From DRGT01 sp035685445 (GTDB lineage Archaea; Thermoproteota; Nitrososphaeria; Nitrososphaerales; Nitrosopumilaceae): 64,000 bases of DNA. Below, one piece after another: positions 41,769 through 51,796 of the stretch. Every line of letters starts with the position of its first letter. Within the stretch, counting starts at the first letter, position 1. The position numbers and the translations under genes were made by a program. The notes under the pieces are model-generated. The model worked only from the letters and a program-made list of their open reading frames with translations, ran no database searches and was not told where the DNA came from. Location of the stretch: NCBI GenBank assembly GCA_035685445.1, contig DASSAK010000074.1, positions 9,193 through 73,192 of the forward strand. The letters are read 5' to 3'.

Positions 41769-42889
41769 TATTGAGCCACTCCTAATGTATTTCCAACGCC
41801 TATTACGAGAATATTTTGACCAGCCTTGGTATTGTCTTTAATCATTTCAAAAAGTTGTGAACGAACATCTTCTGCTTTTTCTGCAATGTTTTTTGTCATC
41901 AGAGTTATTGCTTCTTTAACAGATTGTTTTATTATAATTGCAAAAACAGGAATTTTATGTTTTGTAGCAATGTCTTCAATTTGAAAACGTTCAGTACCAA
42001 TACCACCAATAGCTGCGCCAAATCCTTGTGCAATTGTAGCGGATTCCTCTCCCTCCATTTTTAGTGCAGCATCAACCATTATGATTGCATCAAGTTTTTG
42101 TTTTGAAATTATTTTCTCAACTGCATCACCAGGTCTTCCAACCGTTGCAGATGGCCCTTCAGCTTTTAAAAGAAATAATTTTCTTCCCTCATATTCTGTT
42201 TCAGCACACACAGTTTCAAATGCAAGAGATTGTTTTGGAATATTTAACATCATTTTGCCAACAACCATAGGACCAAATGCATCTCCAATTGGTTGACCGT
42301 TTGAAATTGCGGGAACCGCATTTTTCATTGCTTCTGCTTCTTCCATCACAAATGGAAGCATCATCTGTAGTGGAAGAATCAATGGGTAGTTGTTTTGTTT
42401 TTTAGCAGTTAAATACAGATGATTAATTATCTTATAAATTAATTTTAAAGAGGATGCAATTTCTACCAAAGTCTGTACTTTGTTTAATTCATAGTGACTG
42501 ATTTCAGGAGATAATGATCTCACATGTTCTCTCGTATAATCTTCTCTTGAACGAATAAAATGTCTAACTTTTGGAACAATTCCATTAGGATCCATATCAA
42601 CTGGCATCACAGTAAAATAGTCTAAGAATCTATCAATTTTTGAAACAGAATTTTTTTGTGTTTTTAAATTTTTTGTAACATATGAAATTAAAACATCTCT
42701 TGATTCATTTCTAAAGTCATTAAGTTTTTTTATGTTTTTTTTAATTTCATTTGAAGTAATTAATAATTGAATTCGTTGTCCATAGAAAATAAAAATTATT
42801 ATTGGAATTATCCAAATCAACATTAGTAAAGGATTCGAATCTTCCCCAAACCCTAAAAATTGATCAATATCAAAATTTCCAAAATCCAA
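41768..42889 (-). CDS. DUF1512 family membrane-anchored protein
   Basis: 373 residues. One N-terminal helix (PLLMLIWIIPIIIFIFYG), then a coiled segment (NEIKKNIKKLNDFRNESRDV) and a soluble domain with two glycine-rich blocks: GPSATVGRPGDAVEKIISKQ and AQGFGAAIGGIGTERFQIED. IIMVDAALKMEGEESATIAQ and VIGVGNTLGVAQ flank a possible Rossmann-like core. This matches archaeal DUF1512; biochemical role not known. It is coupled to the zinc-ribbon gene at 41583. Confidence 0.9.
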   Translation of the reverse strand: MDFGNFDIDQFLGFGEDSNPLLMLIWIIPIIIFIFYGQRIQLLITSNEIKKNIKKLNDFRNESRDVLISYVTKNLKTQKNSVSKIDRFLDYFTVMPVDMDPNGIVPKVRHFIRSREDYTREHVRSLSPEISHYELNKVQTLVEIASSLKLIYKIINHLYLTAKKQNNYPLILPLQMMLPFVMEEAEAMKNAVPAISNGQPIGDAFGPMVVGKMMLNIPKQSLAFETVCAETEYEGRKLFLLKAEGPSATVGRPGDAVEKIISKQKLDAIIMVDAALKMEGEESATIAQGFGAAIGGIGTERFQIEDIATKHKIPVFAIIIKQSVKEAITLMTKNIAEKAEDVRSQLFEMIKDNTKAGQNILVIGVGNTLGVAQ

Positions 42890-43029
42890 TAGACACTGCG
42901 ATCAATGTTGCCAAATTAAATCATTCGTTGAATCGATTCAACATATCCATTTTTAGAAAAATAAAGTCTTTACGAGTGATTTAATGGCGAGTGCTTTTAT
43001 TACAGTGCCGCTTGGGAATTCCTGTAAAT

Positions 43030-43590
43030 ATGCCACAAACGAAACCAATAGTAAGTGTGGAAAACGTTGTAGCGTCTGCTTCAGTAGACCAAAAAATGGA
43101 CCTTAACGAAATTACTAGAACATTTCCCGATGTAGAATACCATCCTGATCAGTTTCCTGGTTTGGTGTTTAGATTAAAGAGTCCAAAAACTGCAACGTTA
43201 ATTTTCACTTCCGGAAAAATGGTGTGTACTGGTTCAAAATCAGAAGAAATGGCAAGAAAAGCTGTAAAAACAGTTGTTCAAAAACTAAGAAAAGGCGGAA
43301 TCAAAATAAAAAAAGATGCAGTTGTTGAAATTCAAAACATTGTAGCATCAATTAATCTTGGTGGAAAGATTCACTTAGAACAAGCTGCAAGAACACTGCC
43401 AAGAAGTATGTACGAGCCTGAACAATTTCCAGGATTAATACACAGAATGTTAGATCCTAAAACAGTAATTCTATTGTTTTCTTCAGGAAAACTAGTATGT
43501 ACCGGAGCTAAAAAGGAACCGGATGTTTACAGATCTGTAAACAATCTGCATGCACTATTAGAAGAAAAAAACCTAATGATTTATGATTAA
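43030..43590 (+). CDS. tbp: TATA-box-binding protein
   Basis: 186 residues from ATG 43030 (MPQTKPIVSVENVVASASVD); an upstream GTG would add 13 unlikely residues. Two pseudo-repeats: FPGLVFRLKSPKTATLIFTS, GKMVCTGSKSEEMARKAV and FPGLIHRMLDPKTVILLFSS, GKLVCTGAKKEPDVYRSV. These form the saddle that bends the TATA box. Works with TFB (31862). Complete and single-copy here. Confidence 0.96.
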   Translation: MPQTKPIVSVENVVASASVDQKMDLNEITRTFPDVEYHPDQFPGLVFRLKSPKTATLIFTSGKMVCTGSKSEEMARKAVKTVVQKLRKGGIKIKKDAVVEIQNIVASINLGGKIHLEQAARTLPRSMYEPEQFPGLIHRMLDPKTVILLFSSGKLVCTGAKKEPDVYRSVNNLHALLEEKNLMIYD

Positions 43591-43641
43591 AATCATAAAT
43601 CACAATCAAACTTTTGTTTTTATATAAACTATTTAAATGAA

Positions 43642-43968
43642 TTATTTAATTTTGGTACCCAATGGCACATCATCAGAAACAGTAAGCCATATTGGTTTTT
43701 CATTTACATCAGCGGCCAATAACATTGCATTTGATTCTACTCCGGCCATTTTTTTTGGTTCAAGATTTGCTACCACAATAACGACTTTGTTAACAAGTTC
43801 ATCTGGTTGATAAAATTCTGCACCGCCAATTATGACATTTCTTTTTTCTTCACCCAAGTCAATTATTCCTTTTACAATTCTGGTTTTACCAGGAATTGGA
43901 GCAACTGAAATAATTTTTGCGACACGTAAATCTATTTTTGTAAAATCATCATAAGATATTGTTGACAT
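43642..43968 (-). CDS. tRNA-binding-domain protein (MetRS C-terminal/CsaA type)
   Basis: 108 residues from ATG 43968. DFTKIDLRVAKIISVAPIPG, then DLGEEKRNVIIGGAEFYQPD and VNKVVIVVANLEPKKMAGVE with SNAMLLAADVN are the OB-fold tRNA-binding domain found as the detached beta subunit of archaeal methionyl-tRNA synthetase or as CsaA. It likely improves tRNA capture by MetRS, whose catalytic gene is not in this window. A longer reading frame starts upstream but lacks the family's usual opening. Confidence 0.88.
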   Translation of the reverse strand: MSTISYDDFTKIDLRVAKIISVAPIPGKTRIVKGIIDLGEEKRNVIIGGAEFYQPDELVNKVVIVVANLEPKKMAGVESNAMLLAADVNEKPIWLTVSDDVPLGTKIK

Positions 43969-44035
43969 TAAAACGCCTTCACAACTAACAAAATCCAAAT
44001 CTAATATATTTAATGCGGAATCAGTATGACTTGTC

Positions 44036-44452
44036 ATGACAGTAATTCAAGCCTCAGTAGGTATAAAAGCCCCAGTTGAAAAAATTTGGAATATAATTTC
44101 TGACTTGGATAATGAGCCAAAATTTTGGAAGGGCACGAAAGAGGTAAGAAACATTTCAAAAGAAGAAAATAAAGTGAATAGAGAGATTACAATAGCATTT
44201 CGAGACCAAAAATGCCTTCAAGATGTGACATTGTATCCAAAAGAAAGAATTGAAGTAGTATTTACAAAAGGCATAATCAATGGAACAAAAACAGTCTCAC
44301 TTAATGAAAAAAATGACGAAGTTATTCTTGAAGCAATATGGGATATTAAACTATCAGGAATGATGGGCATGTTTACTGGAATGGTTAAAAAACACATCAA
44401 AAGTGGAACAGAGCAAGCACTTCAAAATATTAAACAAGAAGCAGAGAGATAA
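44036..44452 (+). CDS. SRPBCC (START/Bet v1 fold) protein
   Basis: 138 residues. VIQASVGIKAPVEKIWNIIS, DLDNEPKFWKGTKEVRNISK and the long C-terminal helix KSGTEQALQNIKQEAER are typical of the polyketide cyclase/SRPBCC fold, which holds hydrophobic ligands in a cavity. Ligand unknown. It is followed 6 bp later by a membrane glycosyltransferase, so the two may act together on a lipid. Confidence 0.85.
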   Translation: MTVIQASVGIKAPVEKIWNIISDLDNEPKFWKGTKEVRNISKEENKVNREITIAFRDQKCLQDVTLYPKERIEVVFTKGIINGTKTVSLNEKNDEVILEAIWDIKLSGMMGMFTGMVKKHIKSGTEQALQNIKQEAER

Positions 44453-44457
44453 TTTTC

Positions 44458-45663
44458 ATGGAAATAGTGTTTGATATTTTCAATTATGTTTTAGTAGCAA
44501 TCATGATTGGAGTGTCAGGTGCATGGATTGCACTGATTCGTTCAATGATAATTACATTTCAAAAGTCTCCCTTTCTTGATAAATTTAGTGCAAAACAACA
44601 TTTAAACCCAAAAGTTTCTGTAATTTTACCTGCAAGAAATGAAGAGAAATTTATTAAAAAATGTCTTGATTCGCTTCTTAATCAAGATTATGAAAATTAT
44701 GAGATTATGGCAATTGATGATTCATCAGAGGACTCTACAGGAAAGATAATAGAAGAATATTCGAAAAAAGATTCTAAAATTATTTTTGTCAGAGCACGAA
44801 AAAAGCCAGAGGGATGGATGGGTAAAAATTGGGCATGTATGGAAGGATTCAGAAAATCTTCGGGTGAACTTTTTTTGTTTACAGATTCAGACACAGTTCA
44901 TTCAAAGAATGTAATTTCTTTAGCAGTTTCTCATCTATTTTCTGAAAAACTTGATGTTCTAACAGTTTCGCCAAGAATGCGGTGTTTGGATGGTTGGACA
45001 AAAATTACGTTACCAATGATCTCTACATTTCTGCATACCAGATTTTCTGCATTAAGAGTTAATGATCCAAATAAAAAAACAGGTTATTTTTTTGGAAGTT
45101 TTTTCATTATCAAAAAAAAGGTCTACGAGTCAGTAGGAATGCATGAAGGAGTAAAACACGAAATTATTGAGGATGGAGCGCTGGGCAAGAAGGTAAAAGA
45201 ATCGGGTTTCAAAATGAAGATGGTTAGAGGAGACCATCTAATTGATGCGGTGTGGGCAAGAGATGTTTCAAGTTTATGGCATGCAATAAAGCGTCTTATG
45301 GTTCCATTATACCTTCAGAATAAAGGGTATGCAGTAGGAATATTTTTTGCCGTTTTATTTTTGCTATTTATGCCATTTCCATTACTGGCATATTCTGGTG
45401 TTTTTTTCAATGAGGGAAATTCCTTTGTTTTTCTATTTATTGTATCAATAATATCCTGCATACTACTATACACTGCGGCATTTATTGAAACAAAAATTTT
45501 GTATCTAAAATATTCTAATGCAGTGTTGTGTCCTATAGGCAGTTTCATTGTGGTGTTTGGATTTTTAAGTGGAATATTACAGGCAAAAAGTAATGCTGCT
45601 GTTTCGTGGAGGGGTAGAAGTTACTCTATGAAAGAATATGTTCAAGATTCAATACAAGTATAG
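44458..45663 (+). CDS. membrane glycosyltransferase family 2
   Basis: 401 residues. One N-terminal helix (FNYVLVAIMIGVSGAWIALI), then the GT-A core: KVSVILPARNEEKFIKKCLD, YEIMAIDDSSEDSTGKIIEE and LFLFTDSDTVHSKN with the DxD motif, IIEDGALGKKVKES as the ED acceptor motif and RLMVPLYLQ (R-x-W-like) after it. Three to four helices end the protein. It resembles hopanoid/carotenoid-type CrtQ transferases, acting on lipid or polyprenyl substrate at the inner face. Downstream of the SRPBCC gene in one operon. Confidence 0.9.
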   Translation: MEIVFDIFNYVLVAIMIGVSGAWIALIRSMIITFQKSPFLDKFSAKQHLNPKVSVILPARNEEKFIKKCLDSLLNQDYENYEIMAIDDSSEDSTGKIIEEYSKKDSKIIFVRARKKPEGWMGKNWACMEGFRKSSGELFLFTDSDTVHSKNVISLAVSHLFSEKLDVLTVSPRMRCLDGWTKITLPMISTFLHTRFSALRVNDPNKKTGYFFGSFFIIKKKVYESVGMHEGVKHEIIEDGALGKKVKESGFKMKMVRGDHLIDAVWARDVSSLWHAIKRLMVPLYLQNKGYAVGIFFAVLFLLFMPFPLLAYSGVFFNEGNSFVFLFIVSIISCILLYTAAFIETKILYLKYSNAVLCPIGSFIVVFGFLSGILQAKSNAAVSWRGRSYSMKEYVQDSIQV

Positions 45664-45698
45664 TAAGCCTTTTAGATGAAACCCCAAGGAATGATTTT

Positions 45699-46856
45699 AT
45701 GGATAAATCTGGTGTGATTGTTGGAGGCGCCATAGGAGCTGTTGTTGTTATGGCAATTTTTGCATTTAGTTTAATCCCACCATCACTACAACCTGAGAAT
45801 CCATCAAATGATCTTATTATTTCAAATGGTCACACTGTAAGCACAGTTGGTGAAACAACTCCAATCCATCAAGGAAAGAACCTTTCATTGATTGAAATTT
45901 TTGAACAAACTGAATCAGGAGTTGTTAGAGTTAATGTTCAAAGACCAGAACAAATTGTTGGAATTAGTAGTGTTGGTTCTGGTTTTGTTTTTGACACTAA
46001 AGGTCATATAATTACAAACGCACATGTTGTTAATAATGCTAAAAATATTGTAGTGACATTTTTAGATGGAAGATCCTACAACGCAAAACTTGTGGGACTA
46101 GACATATTTACTGATGTGGCAGTAATCAAAGCAGATGTGGATAATACTTTATTGCGTCCATTATTGATTGGGGATTCTTCCACACTTAGAGTAGGCGAAC
46201 AAATTGCGGCGATTGGAAATCCATTTGGATTATCTGGTTCAATGACCTCAGGCATTGTTAGCCAACTCGGCCGATTATTACCTGCTCAGGGAAGTGGTTT
46301 TTCGATTCCAGATGTAATTCAAACAGATGCAGCAATTAATCCAGGCAATTCAGGTGGGCCTTTATTGAATATGCGAGGGGAAGTAGTTGGAATCAATACA
46401 GCCATACAATCTGCGACGGGTGAGTTTTCAGGAGTTGGTTTTGCAATTCCTTCGCAAACAATAGTAAAAATTGTGCCAACTCTGATTAGAGATGGAGAGT
46501 ATCATCATCCTTGGTTAGGAATTTCTGGCAGAGATATTGATCCTGATCTTGCTAAAGTTCTTGGCCTTGTAGATGCAAGAGGATTCCTTATAGTCACAGT
46601 AGTTGAAGATAGTCCAGCTTCTAAGGCAGGTCTGCGGGGTTCAACAGAAACAAAAGAAGTGAATGGAGTTAGCTATCCAATTGGTGGCGATGTGATTTTA
46701 TCTGTTGATGGAAAAACGGTAAGACAGATTGATGATATATTGATTCATCTTCAGCGAAATAAAGCAGTGGGGGATGAAATTAATTTAGAAATTCTTAGAG
46801 ATGGGCGAACAACTAATTTTGTTCTCGTCTTAGAAGAAAGACCAAATTCCAATTAA
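45699..46856 (+). CDS. HtrA/DegP-like serine protease with PDZ domain
   Basis: 385 residues. An N-terminal helix (VIVGGAIGAVVVMAIFAFSL) anchors it outside the cell. Trypsin-like domain with ITNAHVV (His109), FTDVAVIK (Asp139) and INPGNSGGPLLN (Ser218), then a PDZ domain (HPWLGISGRDIDPDLAKVLG ... VVEDSPASKAGLRG ... GGDVILSVDG). It degrades or refolds exported proteins. Standard length for a one-PDZ member. Confidence 0.95.
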   Translation: MDKSGVIVGGAIGAVVVMAIFAFSLIPPSLQPENPSNDLIISNGHTVSTVGETTPIHQGKNLSLIEIFEQTESGVVRVNVQRPEQIVGISSVGSGFVFDTKGHIITNAHVVNNAKNIVVTFLDGRSYNAKLVGLDIFTDVAVIKADVDNTLLRPLLIGDSSTLRVGEQIAAIGNPFGLSGSMTSGIVSQLGRLLPAQGSGFSIPDVIQTDAAINPGNSGGPLLNMRGEVVGINTAIQSATGEFSGVGFAIPSQTIVKIVPTLIRDGEYHHPWLGISGRDIDPDLAKVLGLVDARGFLIVTVVEDSPASKAGLRGSTETKEVNGVSYPIGGDVILSVDGKTVRQIDDILIHLQRNKAVGDEINLEILRDGRTTNFVLVLEERPNSN

Positions 46857-46898
46857 ATTCTATACAAGCATAAATACTTGGGTTCAAGATGTCATTTG

Positions 46899-48068
46899 TT
46901 GAGTAAACTTGTCTTAAATTGCGAGTCACTAAACAGAATTTTAGATGGGAACAAAATTTCGCAATCAGAAGCATATGAAATTTTTAGTAGCGCTGAAAAA
47001 GAACCGAAAGAACTTTTTCAAACAGCTCAAACCATCAGAAAACAAAAAAAAGGAGATTTAGTGAGTTTCTCAAAAAAAGCATTCTTTAATTTAATTAATT
47101 TATGTAAAGATACTTGTTCTTATTGTACCTATAAAGCTGAACCTACAGAATCGAAATTATCACTATTATCAAAAAAGGATGTTAATCAGTTGCTATCACT
47201 TGCGAAAAAATACAATTGTATCGAAGCACTATTTGTGACTGGAGAGAATCCAGAGCAAAAATACCCCGAAGCAATAACATGGTTGAAAAAAAATGGTTTT
47301 TCAAGCACAGCAGAGTATTTGATTCATGCATCAGAAAGGGCATTATCAATTGGACTATTCCCCCATACAAATGCAGGGAATTTAACTAAATCACAGATGC
47401 GAGAATTGCAAAAAACTAATCCTAGCATGGGCCTCATGCTAGAAAATGTAAGTGAGCGGCTTACGCAAAAAGACATGCCTCATTATCTAGCCTCTAGTAA
47501 AAAACCAAAAGCAAGGTTACAGGTGCTTGAAAACGCGGGGGAGCTAGGTTTACCAATGACAACAGGCTTACTTGTTGGAATTGGAGAAACACCTTATGAG
47601 ATAATTAAATCAATTTTTGCAATAAAAAAACTCGATGAGAAATATTCAAACATTCAGGAAATTATCCTTCAGAACTTTCAACCAAAGCTAGATACCAAGA
47701 TGAATAGAGTTCCATCTGCTGAAGAAAATTATTTTAAAATTGTTGTTGCGTTAACGAGAATTATTCTACCTGAAATGAATATTCAAATCCCTCCAAACCT
47801 ATCACCTAAATCTTATCAAAGTTTTCTTTCTGTAGGAATAAATGACTGGGGTGGAATTTCACCATTAACACCAGATTATGTAAATCCCGAATTTTCATGG
47901 CCCGAAATAAGAAAAATTGAAGAAAATTCTGAAAAAGCTGGATACAAGCTTCGTTGTAGATTTCCAGTTTATCCTGAATATTTTTCATTTCTTAATACTG
48001 AACTAAAAGAAAAAATCTCAATTCTTGAAGATGAGCAAGGATATGTTAAGGAGGATTACTGGAGATGA
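46899..48068 (+). CDS. cofG: FO synthase subunit 1 (radical SAM)
   Basis: 389 residues from TTG 46899; an AAATACTT-type TATA (about 46871-46879) is 26 bp upstream. NLCKDTCSYCTYK supplies the C-x3-C-x2-C that holds the 4Fe-4S cluster. TAEYLIHASERALSIGLFPH, MGLMLENVSERLTQ and ILQNFQPKLDTKM are CofG-specific blocks. With CofH it builds the FO chromophore of F420. The downstream cofH start overlaps its stop (ATGA). Confidence 0.93.
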   Translation: MSKLVLNCESLNRILDGNKISQSEAYEIFSSAEKEPKELFQTAQTIRKQKKGDLVSFSKKAFFNLINLCKDTCSYCTYKAEPTESKLSLLSKKDVNQLLSLAKKYNCIEALFVTGENPEQKYPEAITWLKKNGFSSTAEYLIHASERALSIGLFPHTNAGNLTKSQMRELQKTNPSMGLMLENVSERLTQKDMPHYLASSKKPKARLQVLENAGELGLPMTTGLLVGIGETPYEIIKSIFAIKKLDEKYSNIQEIILQNFQPKLDTKMNRVPSAEENYFKIVVALTRIILPEMNIQIPPNLSPKSYQSFLSVGINDWGGISPLTPDYVNPEFSWPEIRKIEENSEKAGYKLRCRFPVYPEYFSFLNTELKEKISILEDEQGYVKEDYWR

Positions 48069-49333
48069 CTTTGCAGATTGAGCGTTTAGATACTTTGCTA
48101 AAAAATACTGATCCGTTAATTTCAGAAACTCTTAATCGTGCATTGTCAGACAGAGAGATTTCTGAAAAAGAGGCAGTTAGACTCTATGATGCCAAAGGAG
48201 TTGATTTTCATCTCATAGGAATGGTTGCTGATGAACTTAGAAGACGAAGAGTTGGGGACGTGGTGACTTATGTTGTTAATAGAAATATCAATTTCACAAA
48301 TGTTTGCATTAAAAGATGTGGCTTTTGTGCCTTTAGTAGAGATTTTCGTGAAGAGGAAGGATATCTTTTACCTGTTGAAGAGATTGTCAATAGAGCAAAA
48401 GAAGCATATCAATATGGTGCCACAGAGGTTTGCATACAAGCAGGATTACCTCCAGATATGGATTCTAATCTTTATGAGAAAATTTGTAAAGAAATAAAAT
48501 CTGAAATTCCTGAAATTCATATTCATGGTTTCTCACCAGAAGAAGTACTCTATGGCGCTTCAAGATCTGAAGTTTCTATCAAGGAATACTTACTTAGACT
48601 GAAAGAGGCAGGAGTAAACACCATTCCAGGAACTGCGGCAGAAATTTTAGACCAGCAGATGAGAGACAAAATTTCTCCTGGAAGGATCAGTGTAAAGGAT
48701 TGGATCGAGATAATAACTACAGCACATAGGCTTGGAATTAATTCAACTGCAACCATGATGTTTGGCCATATTGAATCTGCCGAACATCGCATAATGCATC
48801 TTGCAAAAATACGGGAAATACAAAAAGTAACAGGCGGTTTTACTGAATTTGTTCCCTTGAATTTTATTGCAAGTGAAGCACCTATGTACAAATACAATCT
48901 TCATGAAGGAATAAGGTCTGGTAGTAATTCATCAGATGCATTGTTAACTCATGCAATTGCAAGAATTATGTTAAACAATTACATTGATAATATTCAGATG
49001 TCATGGGTCAAAGAAGGTCAAAAAATGTCTCAACTACTTTTAATGTGGGGAGCAAATGATTTTGGTGGAACTTTGATTAATGAAAGCATTTCGACATCAG
49101 CTGGTGCACAGAATGGTCAATTGATAAAACCAAAAACAATCAGAAGACTGGTTAGAGAAGTTGGACGCATTCCTGCAGAAAGAAACACAACCTATCAAAT
49201 TCTAAAAAGATTTGAAAATGAACCAGAATCAACAGATGTGTTAGATAATTTAGAAGATGAGAAAAAATTTGGTTCTTATTTTGATCTAATAAAGATTAAT
49301 AAATTCAAATATCAAAGTCCTAGGCGAAAATAA
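48065..49333 (+). CDS. cofH: FO synthase subunit 2 (radical SAM)
   Basis: 422 residues. NFTNVCIKRCGFCAFSR carries the C-x3-C-x2-C cluster, TEVCIQAGLPPDMDSNLYEK, HIHGFSPEEVLYGASRSEVS and MMFGHIESAEHRIMHLAKI are CofH landmarks. It transfers the hydroxybenzyl group from tyrosine to the ribityl-uracil. Its ATG overlaps the cofG stop by four bases. TldE-like gene follows directly. Confidence 0.94.
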   Translation: MTLQIERLDTLLKNTDPLISETLNRALSDREISEKEAVRLYDAKGVDFHLIGMVADELRRRRVGDVVTYVVNRNINFTNVCIKRCGFCAFSRDFREEEGYLLPVEEIVNRAKEAYQYGATEVCIQAGLPPDMDSNLYEKICKEIKSEIPEIHIHGFSPEEVLYGASRSEVSIKEYLLRLKEAGVNTIPGTAAEILDQQMRDKISPGRISVKDWIEIITTAHRLGINSTATMMFGHIESAEHRIMHLAKIREIQKVTGGFTEFVPLNFIASEAPMYKYNLHEGIRSGSNSSDALLTHAIARIMLNNYIDNIQMSWVKEGQKMSQLLLMWGANDFGGTLINESISTSAGAQNGQLIKPKTIRRLVREVGRIPAERNTTYQILKRFENEPESTDVLDNLEDEKKFGSYFDLIKINKFKYQSPRRK

Positions 49334-50692
49334 TTGTCAGCCTGTGATAGGGCAATTGATTATGCAAAATCAAAAGGGATTGATGAATGTGACATAATTT
49401 CTGTAAAAAGAAAAACCATCACAATAAGAATAACAGATTCACAGATTGCCGAAGCAAAACAGAATCAAGAAGAACTCATGGGAATACGAATAATTCATAA
49501 AAAGAAAATTTCATCGGCACACACTACTATTTTAGAGAATTTCAAAAATTCAATTGATAGTGCACTGGAACTTTCAAGCCTTACAAAACCAAAACCATTT
49601 TGGCAAGAACTGCCTTTTACTTTTGAGAAAAAAATACTAGAAAAAGTTTTTGATAAAAAATTAAAAGAAATTACAGGCAACCAAGCATCTGATATTGCTC
49701 AGTCTATGATTGATTATTCAAAAAATTCAAAAATTAATTCTATTTCTGGTGCATTAAATATTGTTTCTGAGGAATTTTCAATTGCAAATTCAAACGATCT
49801 TAATTGTACAGATGATGCAACATATATTTCTGGAACAATTAATGCCGATTCAAATGAAGGAAATCTATCCGTAAGTGGAATTGGTCAAGCATCGTGTAGA
49901 ACACTAGATGGTTTTTCTCCAAAACAGATTGGAGAAGATGCCAAAAATATGTGTGTTAATTCTATTAATCCTCAACAATGCGAATTTGATTCATGTTCAG
50001 TAATTTTTGAACCATATTCTGTAGGAGAAATTCTTTCATTTGTTCTTTCTTCAAACTTTAATCTTAAAACATACGCTGAGAAACGTAGTTGCTTTTCTGA
50101 AAAAATGGAATCTAAGATAGCTGTTGAAAATTTTAGCTTAATTGATGATCCACATTATCCAGAAGGAGTTGGAAGTAAAAGTTTTGATGACGAAGGAGTT
50201 CCAACAAAAAGTTTACCTTTAATTGAAAATGGAAATTTCAAAAACGTTTATTCTGATTCCTATACTGCGTTTAAAGAAAATAAAAAAACATCTGGAAACG
50301 CTCTAAGGTCAGGATCACCAATGGGTAGAAGTGCGGACCCTATTCCTGTTCCGGGAACTCATAACCTCAGAATTGAAAATAGGGATTTTCACATTGATGA
50401 AATTATCAAAGACACAAAAAAAGGAATTTTGGTTGGCCGATTATGGTATACTTATGCAGTAAATCCAATCAAAGGGGATTTTTCATGCACTGCAAGAAGC
50501 GGAATTAGAATTATTCAAGACGGAGAAATCAAAAACCCTGGAAAACCTGTAAGAATAATTCACAATATCACAAATTTGTTGCAAAACATTTCTGCTATTG
50601 GGAATAATTCAAAAAATGTTTTACAATGGGCGTCTCTTCCATCTATCTGTCCAAGCATCAAAGTAGAAGACATCAAATTGACCAAAATTTAG
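49334..50692 (+). CDS. TldE/PmbA-type metalloprotease partner
   Basis: 452 residues from TTG, directly after the cofH stop. The PmbA order is present: DYAKSKGIDECDI, TDSQIAEAKQNQEELMGIRI, VIFEPYSVGEILSFVL, DDPHYPEGVGSKSFDDEGVP, GNALRSGSP and ILVGRLWYTYAVNPIKGDFS. The HExxxH of TldD is absent, so it is the partner or regulatory half (TldE). TldD is not in the window. The pair processes modified peptides in other organisms. Confidence 0.9.
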   Translation: MSACDRAIDYAKSKGIDECDIISVKRKTITIRITDSQIAEAKQNQEELMGIRIIHKKKISSAHTTILENFKNSIDSALELSSLTKPKPFWQELPFTFEKKILEKVFDKKLKEITGNQASDIAQSMIDYSKNSKINSISGALNIVSEEFSIANSNDLNCTDDATYISGTINADSNEGNLSVSGIGQASCRTLDGFSPKQIGEDAKNMCVNSINPQQCEFDSCSVIFEPYSVGEILSFVLSSNFNLKTYAEKRSCFSEKMESKIAVENFSLIDDPHYPEGVGSKSFDDEGVPTKSLPLIENGNFKNVYSDSYTAFKENKKTSGNALRSGSPMGRSADPIPVPGTHNLRIENRDFHIDEIIKDTKKGILVGRLWYTYAVNPIKGDFSCTARSGIRIIQDGEIKNPGKPVRIIHNITNLLQNISAIGNNSKNVLQWASLPSICPSIKVEDIKLTKI

Positions 50693-50704
50693 TAGATTTT
50701 AAGA

Positions 50705-51637
50705 CTAGAAATAGAAAGCTGTTGCAAGATAAATAAGATATGCAATGGTGAGGGCCACCCCAATTGGTCTTGTAATTAAACCAGTCCTCATTGAGATAAA
50801 CAAAACAAGTGCAAACCCAATCATTATTGCATAATCCATATAGACCTCAGACACCACTGCAACCCCTGCAATAGTTGCACCAACTCCCATAATCATCAAA
50901 ATATTATAGATATTACTTCCAATAATATTTCCAATACCAATGTCAGTATGTCCTTTTCTGATAGCAATTATAGATGTAATTAATTCTGGAAGAGATGTTC
51001 CAATTGCAATCACAGTTATTCCAATTATTCTTTCTGAAAGACCAAATGATTCTGCTAAAATTACTGCATTATCAATTGTTAAAACTGCTCCAGCATATAA
51101 TAACGCAATTCCAATACCTAGCAAAATATAGGATTTTGGAAAAAGTTTTTCAACTTTGATTTCTTCATGAATATTTTCGGCTTTTTGTTTTTTTACGTCT
51201 TTGTAGATAAAAGCAGTAAATGTAATTAGAGACACAATTAATAAAATTCCATCATATTGAGATATTTCACCATCAAGAGATAAAAATACCAGTAAGAAAG
51301 AAACTCCAATCATTATAGGCAATTCTTTTTTTATTTGTACTTTTTTTACAACAAGGGGTGCCATTATCGCAGCAATACCAATTACCATTCCAACATTTGC
51401 AATATTACTTCCAATTATGTTTCCAAGAATTATCCCACCATGTTCTCCTGCTGCAGCAACACTTGCTGCCAATTCTGGTGTTGATGTACCATAGGCAACA
51501 ACAGTCATTCCGATTAACATTTTACTTATTCCAAGTTTTTGTGCAATTGCTACACCGCCACTTACTAACCAATTTCCCCCATAACATAACATGGCAATAC
51601 CAATTATCGTAAGTAATGCAGGGATGGCAATTTCCAT
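50705..51637 (-). CDS. calcium/sodium:proton antiporter of the CaCA family
   Basis: 310 residues from ATG 51637 (MEIAIPALLTIIGIAMLCYG); a TTTAAA box 26 bp upstream fits a leaderless start (an ATG at 51655 is possible). Ten to eleven helices. The two inverted alpha repeats read AYGTSTPELAASVAAAGEHG ... GNIIGSNIANVG and AIGTSLPELITSIIAIRKGH ... GNIIGSNIYNIL: the G(S/T)S-PE and GSN ion-binding motifs. It exports Ca2+ by Na+ or H+ exchange. Confidence 0.93.
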   Translation of the reverse strand: MEIAIPALLTIIGIAMLCYGGNWLVSGGVAIAQKLGISKMLIGMTVVAYGTSTPELAASVAAAGEHGGIILGNIIGSNIANVGMVIGIAAIMAPLVVKKVQIKKELPIMIGVSFLLVFLSLDGEISQYDGILLIVSLITFTAFIYKDVKKQKAENIHEEIKVEKLFPKSYILLGIGIALLYAGAVLTIDNAVILAESFGLSERIIGITVIAIGTSLPELITSIIAIRKGHTDIGIGNIIGSNIYNILMIMGVGATIAGVAVVSEVYMDYAIMIGFALVLFISMRTGLITRPIGVALTIAYLIYLATAFYF

Positions 51638-51796
51638 GCTGGTTGATAAAATCACATTTGTTTAAAGGGACATCCTTACGCATAATTCACCATTCTAACA
51701 ATCAAAGTAGATTTATTCACAATCTCAAAAGGTGTAAAAAAATAACCTAGATGGATCAACAAAGCTTCCGTTTAAGATTAATAAGGTAATATACCG

